The notes: a model not told the origin generated them from the letters alone. Numbered from the stretch's first letter, positions 1 to 10,517 are shown. The stretch is 64,000 bases of DNA from Lumbricus terrestris (GCA_949752735.1 OX457044.1:19965021-20029020); one strand, 5' to 3'. Made by a program: numbers and translations.

Positions 1-398
1 GATAACAGCGAAATATCTAGCGAAATTGGAGTCTGAGCACAGCGAAGGCTATCTGTAGCCTATAACGTGTTGATGTAGCGGGGACAGGTGTATGATGAGA
101 GGCAGGAAGTGGTCGTGTGGCAATGTTGACGAAAGTCGTCCGGTAGTCGATATAGGATCAAGTTTGCAAAGCACATCGTGGTTTCTGCTGGTATGTGACG
201 GCGGCAAGGCAAGACTGTTACAGTAGGTCTACCTTATCCCAGACAGTAACCTCCAAACTTTGCATTGAACTCTCTTACCTTCCATATATCCGGGTAATTG
301 CAACCATATCTAAACTTAGAAATTCGTGCTTGCAATTCTTGAACGTTTAATTTTGAATCATAATGTAATGTAATATTATGTAATTCAGACAATTTATA

Positions 399-1373
399 CA
401 GGGTCGCTAAAAAAGTAATCCCCTGCGGTTTTTTGCCCATATCTTGGCCAAACATACGAATCTTTAAATGAAACTTTACAGTCTTAAAGACAATTCATAT
501 TTACACATGATGGCCAGATTTAATCAAAATATTTCAAACACAACAAAAGTTATGCCACTTTTAGTGAGGCCACCCACCGTTTTTGACGATTCAAAAACGA
601 AACGCAACAAAAAGTAACAAAAACAATTTTATTAAGTCTCATCTCAAATAACTGTTGTCAAATGAACTTGGTAGTGCTTCACAACTTGTGTTCAATGTGC
701 CCACCACCAGTGCCAAAACTTCTTTTGAGTCTCTTTTCAAAGTTCTTGAAGGACCTGTTGATTAATCTGACAGATTCCTTATTTACCAATTTGATTGTCA
801 TCTTGCTAAGTGACTTCTCAGTGACGAGCAGCTAGGCGGGCACCCTGTTCCTTTTTAAAATAGTAATAATAATGATCATCTGGCAATATCAAGGCTATTT
901 GATAACAATTATTTGGGATGAGACTAAATAAAATCGTGTTTTTACTACTTTTTGTTGCGTTACGTCTTTGAATCGTCAAAAAGCGGTGGGTGGCCTCCTT
1001 AAAAGTGCCATGACTTTTATTCTGTTTGAAATATTTTGCTGAAATCTGGCCATCATGTGTAGATATGAATTGTCTTTAAGCCTGTAAAATTTCATTTCGA
1101 AATTCTTACCTCCGGCCAAGATATTGGCCAGCATAATTAAATTGTTTTTTTGTAACTTTTTTTGCGTCGCGTTTTTGAATCGTCAAAAAACGGTGGGTGG
1201 CCTCACTAAAAGTGATATCATTTTTGTTCTGTTTCAAATATTTTGTTGAAATGTGACCATTGTACGTAAATATGAATTGCCTTTAAGACTGTATAGTTTC
1301 ATTTAAAAATTCGTTTGTTTGGCCAAGTTATGGGCTAAAAACCGAAGGGGATTACTTTTGTTGGCGCACCCTG
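399..1373. mobile_element. mariner/Tc1-like non-autonomous element
   Basis: The element is bounded by the inverted termini CAGGGTCGC and GGCGCACCCTG and flanked by TA on both sides (97-98 of the preceding hundred, i.e. 397-398, and 1374-1375). Units B and C show the empty site, reading from AATTTATA straight into GCATCGTCAGTA. Inside, an arm at 399-640 is repeated in inverted orientation at about 1140-1373, and a further copy lies at about 925-1130. The centre keeps a transposase relic. TA duplication and termini fit the IS630-Tc1-mariner superfamily. Confidence 0.8.
679..830 (-). pseudogene. C-terminal relic of a mariner-type transposase
   Basis: On the minus strand an open stretch ends with residues FGTGGGHIEHKL and a TGA at 679-681. 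The GGHxEH ending followed directly by a stop is typical of mariner-family transposases. The DDE catalytic core is absent, so this is a deletion derivative. It lies between the inverted arms of the 399-1373 element, which is where a transposase would be expected. Confidence 0.5.
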
Positions 1374-1744
1374 TATGGCATCGTCAGTATCAAGCCACCT
1401 CTAGGATAGGCCTACTTTCAAAGCCGTAGCTAGGGGGTGTTTTGGGTATTTGAACACCCCCTCCCCCAATGAAATAATGTGAGATTTAAATGATGCGTTT
1501 ACTAACAAATGATGTACATGTAAGAAGTAAGAGGAATTCATTTTGAGACTCTTATTTATGTGATAATTTACAGTAGATTAGATCCAACGCGTCGCTGCGA
1601 GAGATCAGGACGTTACTCCAAACCCTTTGTCAATTTTTTTGATTGCTTCTCGGCTTGCTCAAAGTCTGAGAAAACACCCTCTGAAACAAAATCCTGGCTA
1701 CAGCCTTGGATACTTTACACGCATATTGTCAACTGTCAAGAGTG

Positions 1745-1920
1745 AATGTATTGAGCTCGAGAGCAAGTCAGCTTCAATTGTTTTGTAAAAGTTGATTCAG
1801 TCTTGATTTCCTGGATAGGAGCCGGAAGACTGTTCCAGGCGCGTGGCCCAGCGACCCGAAAGGCACGACTCATCCAACGCCTAAATCTCCTCACTTCAGT
1901 CTGTGTAAGAAACCATTAAT
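1745..1920 (-). pseudogene. LINE reverse transcriptase C-terminal relic, unit A
   Basis: This is homologous to the better preserved copies at 8061-8249 and 15586-15774, but frame changes have closed the reading frame. It is an old non-LTR retrotransposon fragment that was already present when the TLR units duplicated. Confidence 0.55.
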
Positions 1921-2064
1921 TTTGATTGCATGCGCATTATAAATTGGTGCAAGCGTCAGGACAAGATGCTCAACATGTTCGGCCCAACAGACGCAAAAGA
2001 GAAATTTCAATATTTTCAATATACATTCTAACAGATATACAATTATACATACATAATTATATGC

Positions 2065-2300
2065 ATGCAATGCCATGCATACATACATACATACATACAT
2101 ACATACATACATGCATACATACATACATACATACATACATACATACATACATACATACATACATACATTCATACATACATACATACATACATTCATACAT
2201 TCATACATACATACATATATACATACATACATACATACATACATACATACATACATACATACATACATACATACATACATACATACATACATACATACGT
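2065..2300. repeat. (CATA)n microsatellite, unit A
   Basis: About 235 bp of CATA repeats with occasional CATG and CATT variants. It occupies the place where units B and C have a short CATA tract interrupted by a hAT MITE. All long ORFs across it on both strands are repeat artefacts. Confidence 0.95.
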
Positions 2301-3394
2301 ATGATAGATGTACATTTTTTTTATCGATGATGTTGTCACACGTCCAAAATACTCGAAAACCGTTCCTTCTTCAGATGCAACGCTCTGGAACGGCGCCGTT
2401 TCTGTAAGGTATGCTGTTCAAAGGCGTTCACTTTCACTTTTGGTAAGGGCATCGGCATGTAAACAGAGTGAACGATCTGTAATATTTTTTCCTACTACAT
2501 CCTAGGCCTACTTCGATAAGAGAAAAGCCGTTGTTTTGTTTTTCTACTTCAAATGATCCGATCAAACAGAACAGAATTAATGACGATAGAATGTAGAACC
2601 GTTCGCTAAAATATGGCTAGATGCAATTTATTGTGGATGATATCGGAAACAGAGCAAAAGAAATTGAAACATAGGCTAACTAAGGCATACGTGTAAATAC
2701 TAAAGCGTAACTGACGAATAGTAACCAAAAAAGGTGAAAAATGAAAACTAGAGTCATGGAGTTAGGATATAATTCAAACGAGACTCAAGTAAAGAGTAGA
2801 ACGAGTCAGCTATGCATATTAATCCTACTCAAGTCAAATGAGACACGTGGCTTCCTCAAAACGCAATTAAGGTACTAGATCTAAAGTCAATGAAATATTA
2901 ATATTCTTCGTTTCTTTTTTAAAACTGACAGCGAAGTATGATTACAATTAGCATTGAACGGATGATCACAAGCTGTTACAGGAGTGGAGTTTAACTTTAG
3001 GCAGCCATGCAAAACCCCATAACATCCTACTCCTCAGTTCACCAATGCTAACTGCCGAATGGAAGATTCACTGAACCTTTCCAACGAAGTTCTTATTGTT
3101 ACTAATTTAAGGCGCATAGTGTCTGCAAGTTCTCTTGTAATCTAACGACGTACAGTAGGGTAGTAGGCTGTAGAAACACGACCATTCCAGACATAAATAT
3201 TTGTTTATATAACTGAAATATTTTTGACATAGGCCTACTGGAACAGAGTTAAGCAGTTCCTGGTTAAGCGATCTGTTTAATTATAGGTCAAGCAATGTCC
3301 TGCAACTGACATTTTACATACCGGTAGCAATTATCATGGTTTTTCTGAAGGCTTTAAGTTACAATATATCATGCAAAACTTGGTTAAGCAGGCC

Positions 3395-3640
3395 TATACC
3401 TTTCTATCGTCCAGATTCCAGAAGCTAGCAATCAAACTATCACCATAATTACAGTTTCTTTATGGAATAAGTTACCTAGCAGTCTCCGTCACAAACTTCT
3501 TCGTCTTTCTTTGCTCATTTTCCGCAGCATATGAAACCATTCACTCTATTGTGGCCTGGAGCTGTTTGGTCGGGAGCGCCGCTGAGGAGTTTCGTTTTAG
3601 GTGGAATACTGGAGCTATATGAATCGTGGCTATGATTATC
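3395..3640 (+). repeat. LINE/SINE 3-prime tail fragment, unit A
   Basis: This is a diverged copy of the 10040-10290 and 17480-17720 segments downstream of each TIR exon. In one plus-strand frame the B copy reads SLWNKLPSSLRHK, which resembles the C-terminal WNxLP region of LINE reverse transcriptases. It is followed by CGGGAGCGCCTCTG and GGCGCTATATGAATC, the tail motif of a dispersed SINE family found later in the window. Confidence 0.45.
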
Positions 3641-3797
3641 ATTTCATGATGGATTAGGCCCCCAAGAATTATAATGTATTGTTCAAGAATTTGTAAACCC
3701 GTTGTTCAAGCTCAAAATTATATTAAAATTACTGTATGTCTCTGAATATTATTATCGATACGTCAGGTTTATGCAACGCAACCGGATTTTAGCGCCG

Positions 3798-3803
3798 TTT
3801 ATT
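3798..3803 (-). terminator. poly(A) signal of TLR-A
   Basis: AATAAA on the minus strand, 72 nt past the TIR stop codon. It is conserved in unit C at 17890-17895. In unit B the same position reads AAAAAA, so the signal is lost there. Confidence 0.55.
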
Positions 3804-3874
3804 CTATGGGCCTATACTGTATAGGATCCTAAATAATAGAATACGTTATAGGCAGCTTGCATTGTCCCTTGAGT

Positions 3875-4396
3875 TCAAGCGATGAAGACGTTGAGTGACG
3901 GCACCGAGTTTATGACACTTGATGCAGGTTTTGCAAGTGCTTGGCCGAGTTTGTCCCAGAACAGCTGTTGTCCCACTCCATGGTCGACCCATTGCGCATA
4001 GGTCTGCCTTTCCGTGAGCATGCGCAGTCGAGGACTCATGTTCCAGTCGGCGATCTCCTCCAGCATCACCAAAACGAGGTTGTCACGGTCGTCTTGAAAC
4101 ACTTTTGACTGAGCCATCGTCATCTCGAAGTGACACCACTGTGACACCGCGAAGGCGTTTGACACTATTAACACCGTCTTTCGACTCTGTTCAATGCTCT
4201 GGACGATGTTCTCGGCGATGTCTCTTCCGGCCAACCAGTCCCGGTGGTGGATGCAGAGTCGAAGGTGATGCTCTGACTCGAGACGGGGAAGGAGTTGGCG
4301 TATGACCCACCTGGAATCGGATTCACTGTAGCTTATGAAGGCGTCGTAGGTGTAGTGCTTTTTGTCCTGCACCTCCTTGAAACGCTTTGTCTTAAT
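3875..4396 (-). CDS. TLR-A, TIR exon (exon 2)
   Basis: This exon encodes the cytoplasmic TIR domain of a Toll-like receptor, 173 residues plus stop. It begins after a ...TACAG acceptor (4397-4399) in phase 0, which matches the AAG|GTAACT donor of the LRR exon at 5364. Box 1 is YDAFISYS (exon residues 17-24). The BB loop is RDWLAG (52-57), where most TLRs have RDxxPG, so the usual proline is alanine. The conserved WCxxE is at 87-91 and the box 3 FW at 146-147. TIR domains normally recruit TIR adaptors such as MyD88 by homotypic contact. The residues ahead of ATT in the open frame are intronic. It differs from the TIR of unit C at only two residues. Confidence 0.93.
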   Translation of the reverse strand: MKTKRFKEVQDKKHYTYDAFISYSESDSRWVIRQLLPRLESEHHLRLCIHHRDWLAGRDIAENIVQSIEQSRKTVLIVSNAFAVSQWCHFEMTMAQSKVFQDDRDNLVLVMLEEIADWNMSPRLRMLTERQTYAQWVDHGVGQQLFWDKLGQALAKPASSVINSVPSLNVFIA

Positions 4397-5363
4397 CTGT
4401 ATGCGCAATTACACATTATAATATAGGCCTACATCATCGTCATTATTATTATTTTTTAAAATTATCATATCATCATCACCACCATCACCACCACCACCAC
4501 CACCAACATCACCACCACCACCACCACCACCACCACCACCATCGCGATCATGAGATTTAAACCAAATGACTCTTTAAGAGGTCATCAGCTATTTTGGCCG
4601 GAAAAATGGTATATTTTTATGAGATTTCGACCATTAGAAAACGGTCGGCAGAAAATTTGGTCGATGAAAATGTCGTCGGCGACTCAGCCGTCCGCCCCAA
4701 AATGTTCTGTCGCTCGTTCGTCCCCAAAACTTCTATGACCGCCACCAAGAGTTGATAAAAATTACGAATGACTGCAATTTAGGCCTACAAAGCTATTTTA
4801 TTTGGTAATTAGAATCTATACTTAATTCTCCCACTTTTGTCACTAAACCTGACAAAGGTCACTTACACATCATCTTTACTATGAATAATCACTTACTTAG
4901 GGCCTCTACATAGCGAGATCTTCCCTTCGTTGTTTTTTTTACTACTAACCTTCTACACATCTTACTCTTACTTACTCCTACTATTATTCATTATGCACAC
5001 TGCGTAACGTGTAACTGATGTTATTTTTTGGGGAGCAATAAACTGAAACTTGAAACTTGAACTAGAAGTAACTATCAAGCTATTTTAATTGGTAATTAAT
5101 TAGTTTCTCATTAATTGACATTATCAATCACTAACATACATGCATACTAGTTTAGTTACTTTATTTGGTATTTGAAATTGGAAGCAGGATCTAACTAATG
5201 CAGGCCTACCAAGGTGTATTAATGTGCAAATAACTAGTGTCTTGTTAATTAATATTACTAATCAATGACACAATGTGCTAGCCATTAGGCCTGCCTTTTA
5301 TATCGAACTTGGGTCTATAGTCTATACGCATGCAGTTGGTTGATACTTGATGGTTAGAGTTAC
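4397..5363 (-). other. TLR-A intron with (CAC)n and AT-rich tandem repeats
   Basis: Phase-0 intron of 967 bp with a GTAACT donor and a TACAG acceptor. A (CAC)n tract lies at 4470-4545, 75-150 bp upstream of the acceptor; all three units have one at this place, with different lengths. The donor half (4775-5280) is built from degenerate copies of an AT-rich unit containing CTATTTTATTTGGTAATTAG. Retaining the intron adds 13 residues and then a stop, giving a TIR-less product. Confidence 0.75.
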
Positions 5364-6794
5364 CTTGTGTTTGAAAAGCCAGTATCTGATGCTCCAGCGG
5401 AACCTATGCAGAATGGATGCAAACGTTGACATAAAGAAAACAAGAAACACTGCTGCAGTCGAAACCCGAAGAAACCAGTCAGACTCTTCGACCAAACACT
5501 CCAACTTCATTCGATTCTCAACTCTCAGAACCGGAAACGATGTTTTTTCCTCTTCCTTATATGTGACACACTGCATGTTGTTGAGCAACCCTTGGGAGTA
5601 GCTGAAATTCTTCGCTCTTATCCACTGACTAAATTCGATCAGTTTGCAATCGCATCTGAACGGATTTCCAGAGAGGTCGAAAATTTTCAGCTGGGCCCAC
5701 AGTTGTGGAGGAAGGGACGAGTTGCTGATCTGTTTTAGGGAGTTATTTGCCACAAGAAGTTCCTCTAAGGATGGCAGTTTCTGAAACGTTTCACTCGTAA
5801 GCATTTCAACGTTGTTGTGATTAATGTTGAGGCTCTTCAGTGCCCCGTAATATACAACGAATTCGTTGAGCATTCTGGTGTTGAGACTGGTGCCATTTAA
5901 GTTTAGACTTGAAATGGAGTTATCGATATTTAGTGGTTTGCTGGATGAGTAATACGGTTGGATGAATAATCCGGTGTTGGCTAGATTCAAATATACAAGT
6001 GATCTGAACGGAAGTGAGTGCTTCTCTAGTCCAAGTAAATGGTTGCCGTCAAGATCTAAATATCTAAGCTTTTTCAAGTCTTTAAAGGTATCGTCTGGAA
6101 TATAGCCGATACGATTTCTACACAAAAAGAGTTTTTCAAGAGAGCTGAGAACTTTCAGTTCTTTTCTTTTGATTGTTTGAATGTGGTTATCCTCCAAATG
6201 TATTTCTTTCAATTGCGGTGTCCAGGGACTGATTCTCGAGGTGAACATTCGAATTCGGATCAGTTGGTTAATGGTAAAGAAGAGGTTACTAAAATGTGTG
6301 CGATTGTTGTCGGAGGCGATCTGTAGACTTGTATCGAGACTGGTTTCTGACAAACTAAGCTCCTCGAGTTTCGACAACGGTCTGAACAGCAGTTTTGGTA
6401 ACGTACGAAACGGGTTGCCACTCAGGTCGAGTCGTTTTAGCTTGACCTGTCCCTTGAATGTGTCAGGTTCAAACGTAAAGATATGGTTATAACTTAAATC
6501 AAGTTCTTCTAATTCTGTCAGCTTCTCTAATGTTCCTGCATCCAAGGTGTCCAGAGGGTGACCACTAACAGTGAGGCTCGTCACGTTGCGTAGGATTCCA
6601 TCGGGAATGCAAAGGCAGTGATATTTCAGAACCGCGCGTGTGCCTATATATTTGCAATCCTTCAGACAAGGATCTTTACATGGTACATCTCCAGTAAATT
6701 GTTTTCTCTTGATGCCATTCGAGTCGACCTGGCAGAATGAACAGAATGCCAGGCACAAAACTCCAATCAGATATTCGAACCAAAAATTGCACAT
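5364..6794 (-). CDS. TLR-A, signal peptide-LRR-LRRCT-membrane exon (exon 1)
   Basis: This exon encodes 477 residues of a Toll-like receptor: a hydrophobic signal peptide (about 1-22), a cysteine-rich N-terminal cap with CIPDGI, about 12-13 leucine-rich repeats of the LxxLxLxxN type, one LRRCT (377-433, starting NPFRCDC), a membrane segment (about 441-462) and a short basic stub. The single C-terminal cysteine cluster is the arrangement usual in vertebrate TLRs. I chose the ATG at 6794 because the open frame upstream starts with TTG and an in-frame TAG lies four codons before the ATG. Joined to the TIR exon the protein is 650 aa. It should sit at the cell surface or in endosomes as a pattern receptor; its ligand cannot be told from sequence. 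Confidence 0.92.
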
Positions 6795-7148
6795 TCTTAC
6801 CTGCAACTGCAGCTATAATAGGCTAGCCAACAATTTTATGAGTGAATTGACCGGATGCAGCAACAACTTTCGCACTGAATGATAAAACGGAGACGGACAC
6901 CACGAGCGAACTATTTTATTCGCTCATATCTCTGCTTTCTCTTTCTGAGCTGAGCTATGCGCAAACACACACAAAAATAGACCATTGGCGTAATCACACC
7001 TCATATCCGGAGAGGGCGTCCCAAATAAGAGATGCAAATCCATCTGTTCCTGAATCGTCCAATACGAGGAGAATTAATGCTATAATCATATATTGTAGCC
7101 AATGTGGGGTCATTGATCTTAGAAGCGTTGTTAGCAGATCTGCTCATA
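6795..7148 (-). promoter_or_regulatory. TLR-A upstream region
   Basis: This region is conserved with units B and C. AATAAAATAG, a possible TATA-like box, lies 117-126 bp upstream of the ATG (6911-6920) and is kept in all four units. A degenerate NF-kappaB-like site AGGGCGTCCC is at 7013-7022; unit C has a perfect palindromic version. The 15-mer TTGCAGGTAAGAATG spans the start codon. Calling it a promoter is inference from position and conservation. Confidence 0.5.
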
Positions 7149-7490
7149 CAGGGTGGCTCAATAAAAATGTGTCACCAGGAAAAATGCAATTTCTTCACAA
7201 CCAATTGAGAATTTTCGATGTAAATAGCAGGAACTATAGAGGAGAGAGTTCTAATAATCCATGAAAATTGCATTAAAGAATTTTAATTACTTCAAAAGTT
7301 ACTGCTGTTTAAACATTTTCCCAGTTCTTATAATTTCCGCAGTGTCACGTTCTAATACTTGTCATTTCTTTAAAATTATTTGCAGATTGTAATACCCAAA
7401 TGATGATGACGTCATGCGACCTCACTACAAGCTGCAAGAAGCTGTTAATGAAGCATTTGGAATTTACATATAATTATATTACAGTCTCAA
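7149..7490. mobile_element. Truncated mariner-like sequence, unit A
   Basis: It starts with TA followed by CAGGGTGGCTCAATAAAAAT, a terminus of mariner type. The same sequence follows TA in unit B (13719) and, inverted and mutated, ends at about 22524. No second terminus was found, so it is a fragment that predates the duplications. It supplies the distal upstream flank of the TLR genes. Confidence 0.45.
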
Positions 7491-8060
7491 TTAAATTGAT
7501 TTGTTAATCCGTTACTGAGCACCTTGGGCAAAGCTGTTGCGTAATTAAGATAAAATGGGGGACTCCGACGTTGTGTGAACAGAGACCGGGCATCACGTGA
7601 TAACAGCGAAATATCTAGCGAAATTGGAGTCTGAGCACTGCGAAGGCTATCTGTCATCTGTAAACGTGTTGATGTAGCGGGGACAGGTGTATGATGAGAG
7701 ACAGGAAGTGGTCGTTTGGCAATGTTGACGAAAGTCGTCCGGTAGTCGATATAGGATCAAGTTTGCAAAGCACATCGTGGTTTCTGCTGGTACATTGTAT
7801 GTGACGGCCGCAAGGCAAGACTGTTACAGTAGACCTATCTTATCCCAGACAGTAACCTCCAAACTTTGCGTTGAACTCTCTTACCTTCCATATAACCGGG
7901 TAATTGCAACCATATCTAAACTTAGAAATTCGTGCTTACAATTCTTGAACTGGCAATTTTGAATCGTAATGTAATGTGATGTGATGTAATTCAGACAATT
8001 TATATAGCATCGTCAGTAGCAAGCCACCTCTAGGATACTTTACACGCATATTGTCAACTG

Positions 8061-8249
8061 TCAGAGTAGATGTATTGAGCTCGAGAGCAAGTGCGCCTTC
8101 AATTGTCTTGTAAAAGTTGATTCAGTCTTGATTTCCTGGAAAGGTGCTGGAAGACTGTTCCAGGCGCGTGGCCCAGCGATCCGAAAGGCACGACTCATCC
8201 AAAGCCTAAATCTAATTAGTCTGTGTAAGAAACCACTTTGCAGGAGCAA
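8061..8249 (-). pseudogene. LINE reverse transcriptase C-terminal fragment, unit B
   Basis: Open stretch of 62 residues with AGPRAWNSLPAP followed by a TFTRQLKAHLL-type ending. This is the standard carboxyl end of ORF2 in several non-LTR retrotransposon clades, where a GPxxWNSLP motif precedes an FKxxLKxxL tail. The rest of ORF2 is missing. It is reproduced in unit C (15586-15774). Confidence 0.7.
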
Positions 8250-8406
8250 TATAGCCTAAATTGGTGAAAGCGTCAGGATTGGATGTTCAACGAGTTCAGC
8301 CCACACTTTATGGTCCGCAGAGACGTAAAAGAAAAATTTCAGTATTTTCGATATGCATTCTAACATCATAGCCTACGTACATACATAGGCCCACATACAT
8401 ACACAC

Positions 8407-8949
8407 CAAGGACGGATACAGAAATTTTCGACGGGGGGGTTGGGGGGGAATTTAGGGTCTTGGTCCGGGTCGTCGAAAAAAATGATGAACTTTTTAGTCA
8501 TCGGTCTCGAATTTCTAAAAAAGATACCATTTTCGTCCGCCAAAAAATCTGATGAACTTTTTTAGGCATCGGTCTCGAATTTCCAAAAAAGATAGGGCCT
8601 ACCTTTTACGTCCGCCAAAAAAACTGATGACCTTTTTAGTCATCGGTCTCGAATTTCTAAAAAATATACCTTTTTCGTCCGCCAAAAAAACTGATGAACT
8701 TTTTTTAGGCATCGGTCTCGAATTTCCAAAAAAGATACCTTTTTCGTCCGCCAAACAAACTGATGACCTTTTTTAGTCATCGGTCTCAAATTTCCAAAAG
8801 AGATACCTCGTCCTAGTTGGGTGTGGGACGGACACAGGGAGCTACTCACGGGGGAGCCACGTCAATTTTCCGGGCCAGAATAGCTTGTAAAGAATAAAGA
8901 AATTTCTAAATGGGGCCATGGCCATTTTGGCCCCCTGGATCCGCCCCTG
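8407..8949. mobile_element. hAT-type MITE with internal tandem repeats, unit B
   Basis: A 543-bp element with imperfect inverted termini, CAAGGACGGATACAG and CTGGATCCGCCCCTG. It is flanked by the 8-bp direct repeat ATACACAC (8399-8406, 8950-8957), the duplication size of hAT elements. The inside holds about five copies of a roughly 60-75 bp unit containing GTCATCGGTCTCGAATTTC. The ORFs across it are repeat artefacts. A related copy is the outermost layer of the nest at 31294-32846. Confidence 0.8.
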
Positions 8950-10039
8950 ATACACACACATACATACATATGACAGATGTACATTTTTCTTTATTGATGA
9001 TGTTGACACACGTCCAAAATACTCGAAAACCGTTTCTTTTTCAGACGCAACGCTCTGGAACGGCGCTGTGTCTGTAAGGTAAGTTCTTCAAAGGTGCTCA
9101 CTTTCACTTTAGGTAAGCGCATCGGCATGTAAATAGACTGTAATATTTTTTCTTCTACATCCTAGGCCTGCTTCAATAAGAGAAAAGCAGCTGTTTTGCT
9201 TTTGTACTTCAAACATAGAAAAATTAATGACTATCGAACGTAGAACCATTCGCTAAAACATGGATAGATGCAATTTATTGTGAATCGTATCGGAAACAGA
9301 TCAAAAGAAAATGAAACATAGGCTGACTAAGGTATAAGCTTACATATTTATAAATAATAAAGCGTAACTGATGAATAGTAAGCAAAAGGGGTGAGAAATG
9401 AAAACTAGACTCAGGCAGTTAATCTAATTTAAGCGAGACTCAAGTAAAAAGTAAAACGAGTCAGCAATGAATATTAATCCAACTGAAGTCAAACGAGACA
9501 CGTGGTTTCCTCAAAACGCAATTAAGGTTCTGGATCTAAAGTCTATAGAATATTAATATCCTTCGTTTCTTTTTTAAAACTGACGCAACGCAGTATGATT
9601 ACATTAAGTAATGAACGGATGATCACAAGCTGTTACAGGAGTAGAATTTAACTTTCGGCAGCCATGCAAGGCGCCAATCACGCCCTACTACTCAGTTTAC
9701 CAATGCTAACTGCCGAATAGAAGGTTGAGTGAAAGTTTTAAACGAGGTTCTTATTGTTGCTAATTTAAGGCGCATAGTGTCTGCAAGTTCTCTTGTAATA
9801 TAACGACGTACAGTAGAGTATAGTAGGCTATAGACACACGACCATTACAGACATAAATATTTGCTTATTATAACTGAAATATCCCTGACATAGGCCTACT
9901 GGAACAGAGTTAAGCAGTTCCTGGTCAAGTGATCTGTTTAATTATAGGCCAAGCAATGTCCTGCTAACTGAATTTTACACAGCAATTATCATAGTTCTTC
10001 TGAAGGTTTAGAATTACATTATATCATGCAAACTTGGTT

Positions 10040-10290
10040 AAGCAGGCCTATACCTTTCTATCGCCCAGATTCCAGAAGCTAGCATTCAAAGTATCATCAT
10101 TATTACAGTTTCTTTATGGAATAAATTACCTAGCAGTCTCCGTCACAAACTTCTTCGTCTTTCTTTGCCCATTTTCCGCAGCATTTGAAAACCATTCCCC
10201 CTATTGTGGCCTGGAGATGTTTTGTCGGGAGCGCCTCTGTGGAGTTTCGTTTTAGGTGGCGCTATATGAATCATGGCTATGATTATGATT
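10040..10290 (+). repeat. LINE/SINE 3-prime tail fragment, unit B
   Basis: In one plus-strand frame it reads SLWNKLPSSLRHK, similar to the end of a LINE reverse transcriptase. About 100 bp later come CGGGAGCGCCTCTG and GGCGCTATATGAATCATG. The latter is the tail of the tRNA-derived SINE family found at 46.7-58.1 kb. Confidence 0.5.
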
Positions 10291-10517
10291 TCCTGATGGA
10301 TTAGGCCCCAAGAATAATGTCTTGTTCAAGAATATGTAAACCCGCTGTTCAAGCTCAAAATTATATTAAAATTACTGTATGTCTCTGAATATTATTATCG
10401 ATGCGTCAGGTTTATGCAATGCAGCCGGATTTTAGCGCCGTTTTTTCTATAGGCCTATACTGTATAGGATCCTAAATAATAGAATACATTATAGGCAGCT
10501 TGCATGGTCCATTGAGT

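Larger units (their letters stand above)
1..7598 (-). repeat. TLR tandem unit A
   Basis: First of three long tandem units. The opening GATAACAGCGAAATATC recurs at 7599 and, with changes, at 15141, giving periods of 7598 and 7542 bp. Order along the plus strand: short anonymous sequence, a LINE C-terminal relic, a (CATA)n tract, anonymous sequence, TIR exon, intron, LRR exon, upstream region. The gene reads on the minus strand. Unit A alone carries the mariner-like insertion at 399-1373 and lacks the hAT MITE shared by units B and C. Confidence 0.85.

Noticed and set aside
1891..2407. Long ORFs of MYVC or YIHT repeats on both strands (also at 25918-26368 and 57992-58609)
   Set aside because: They are translations of (CATA)n microsatellite with no non-repeat coding part.
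4105..4305. Plus-strand 66-codon ORF over each TIR exon (also 10748-10948 and 18220-18420)
   Set aside because: Antisense shadow of the TIR coding frame. Its conservation follows from the near identity of the TIR exons.
5347..5601. Plus-strand ORFs over the LRR exons
   Set aside because: Antisense shadows; no domain, and conserved only because the sense strand is coding.
7599..7990. Treating the start of each unit as a promoter of its own
   Set aside because: It is conserved only to the degree of other anonymous flanks and lies 3-prime of the genes relative to their transcription.
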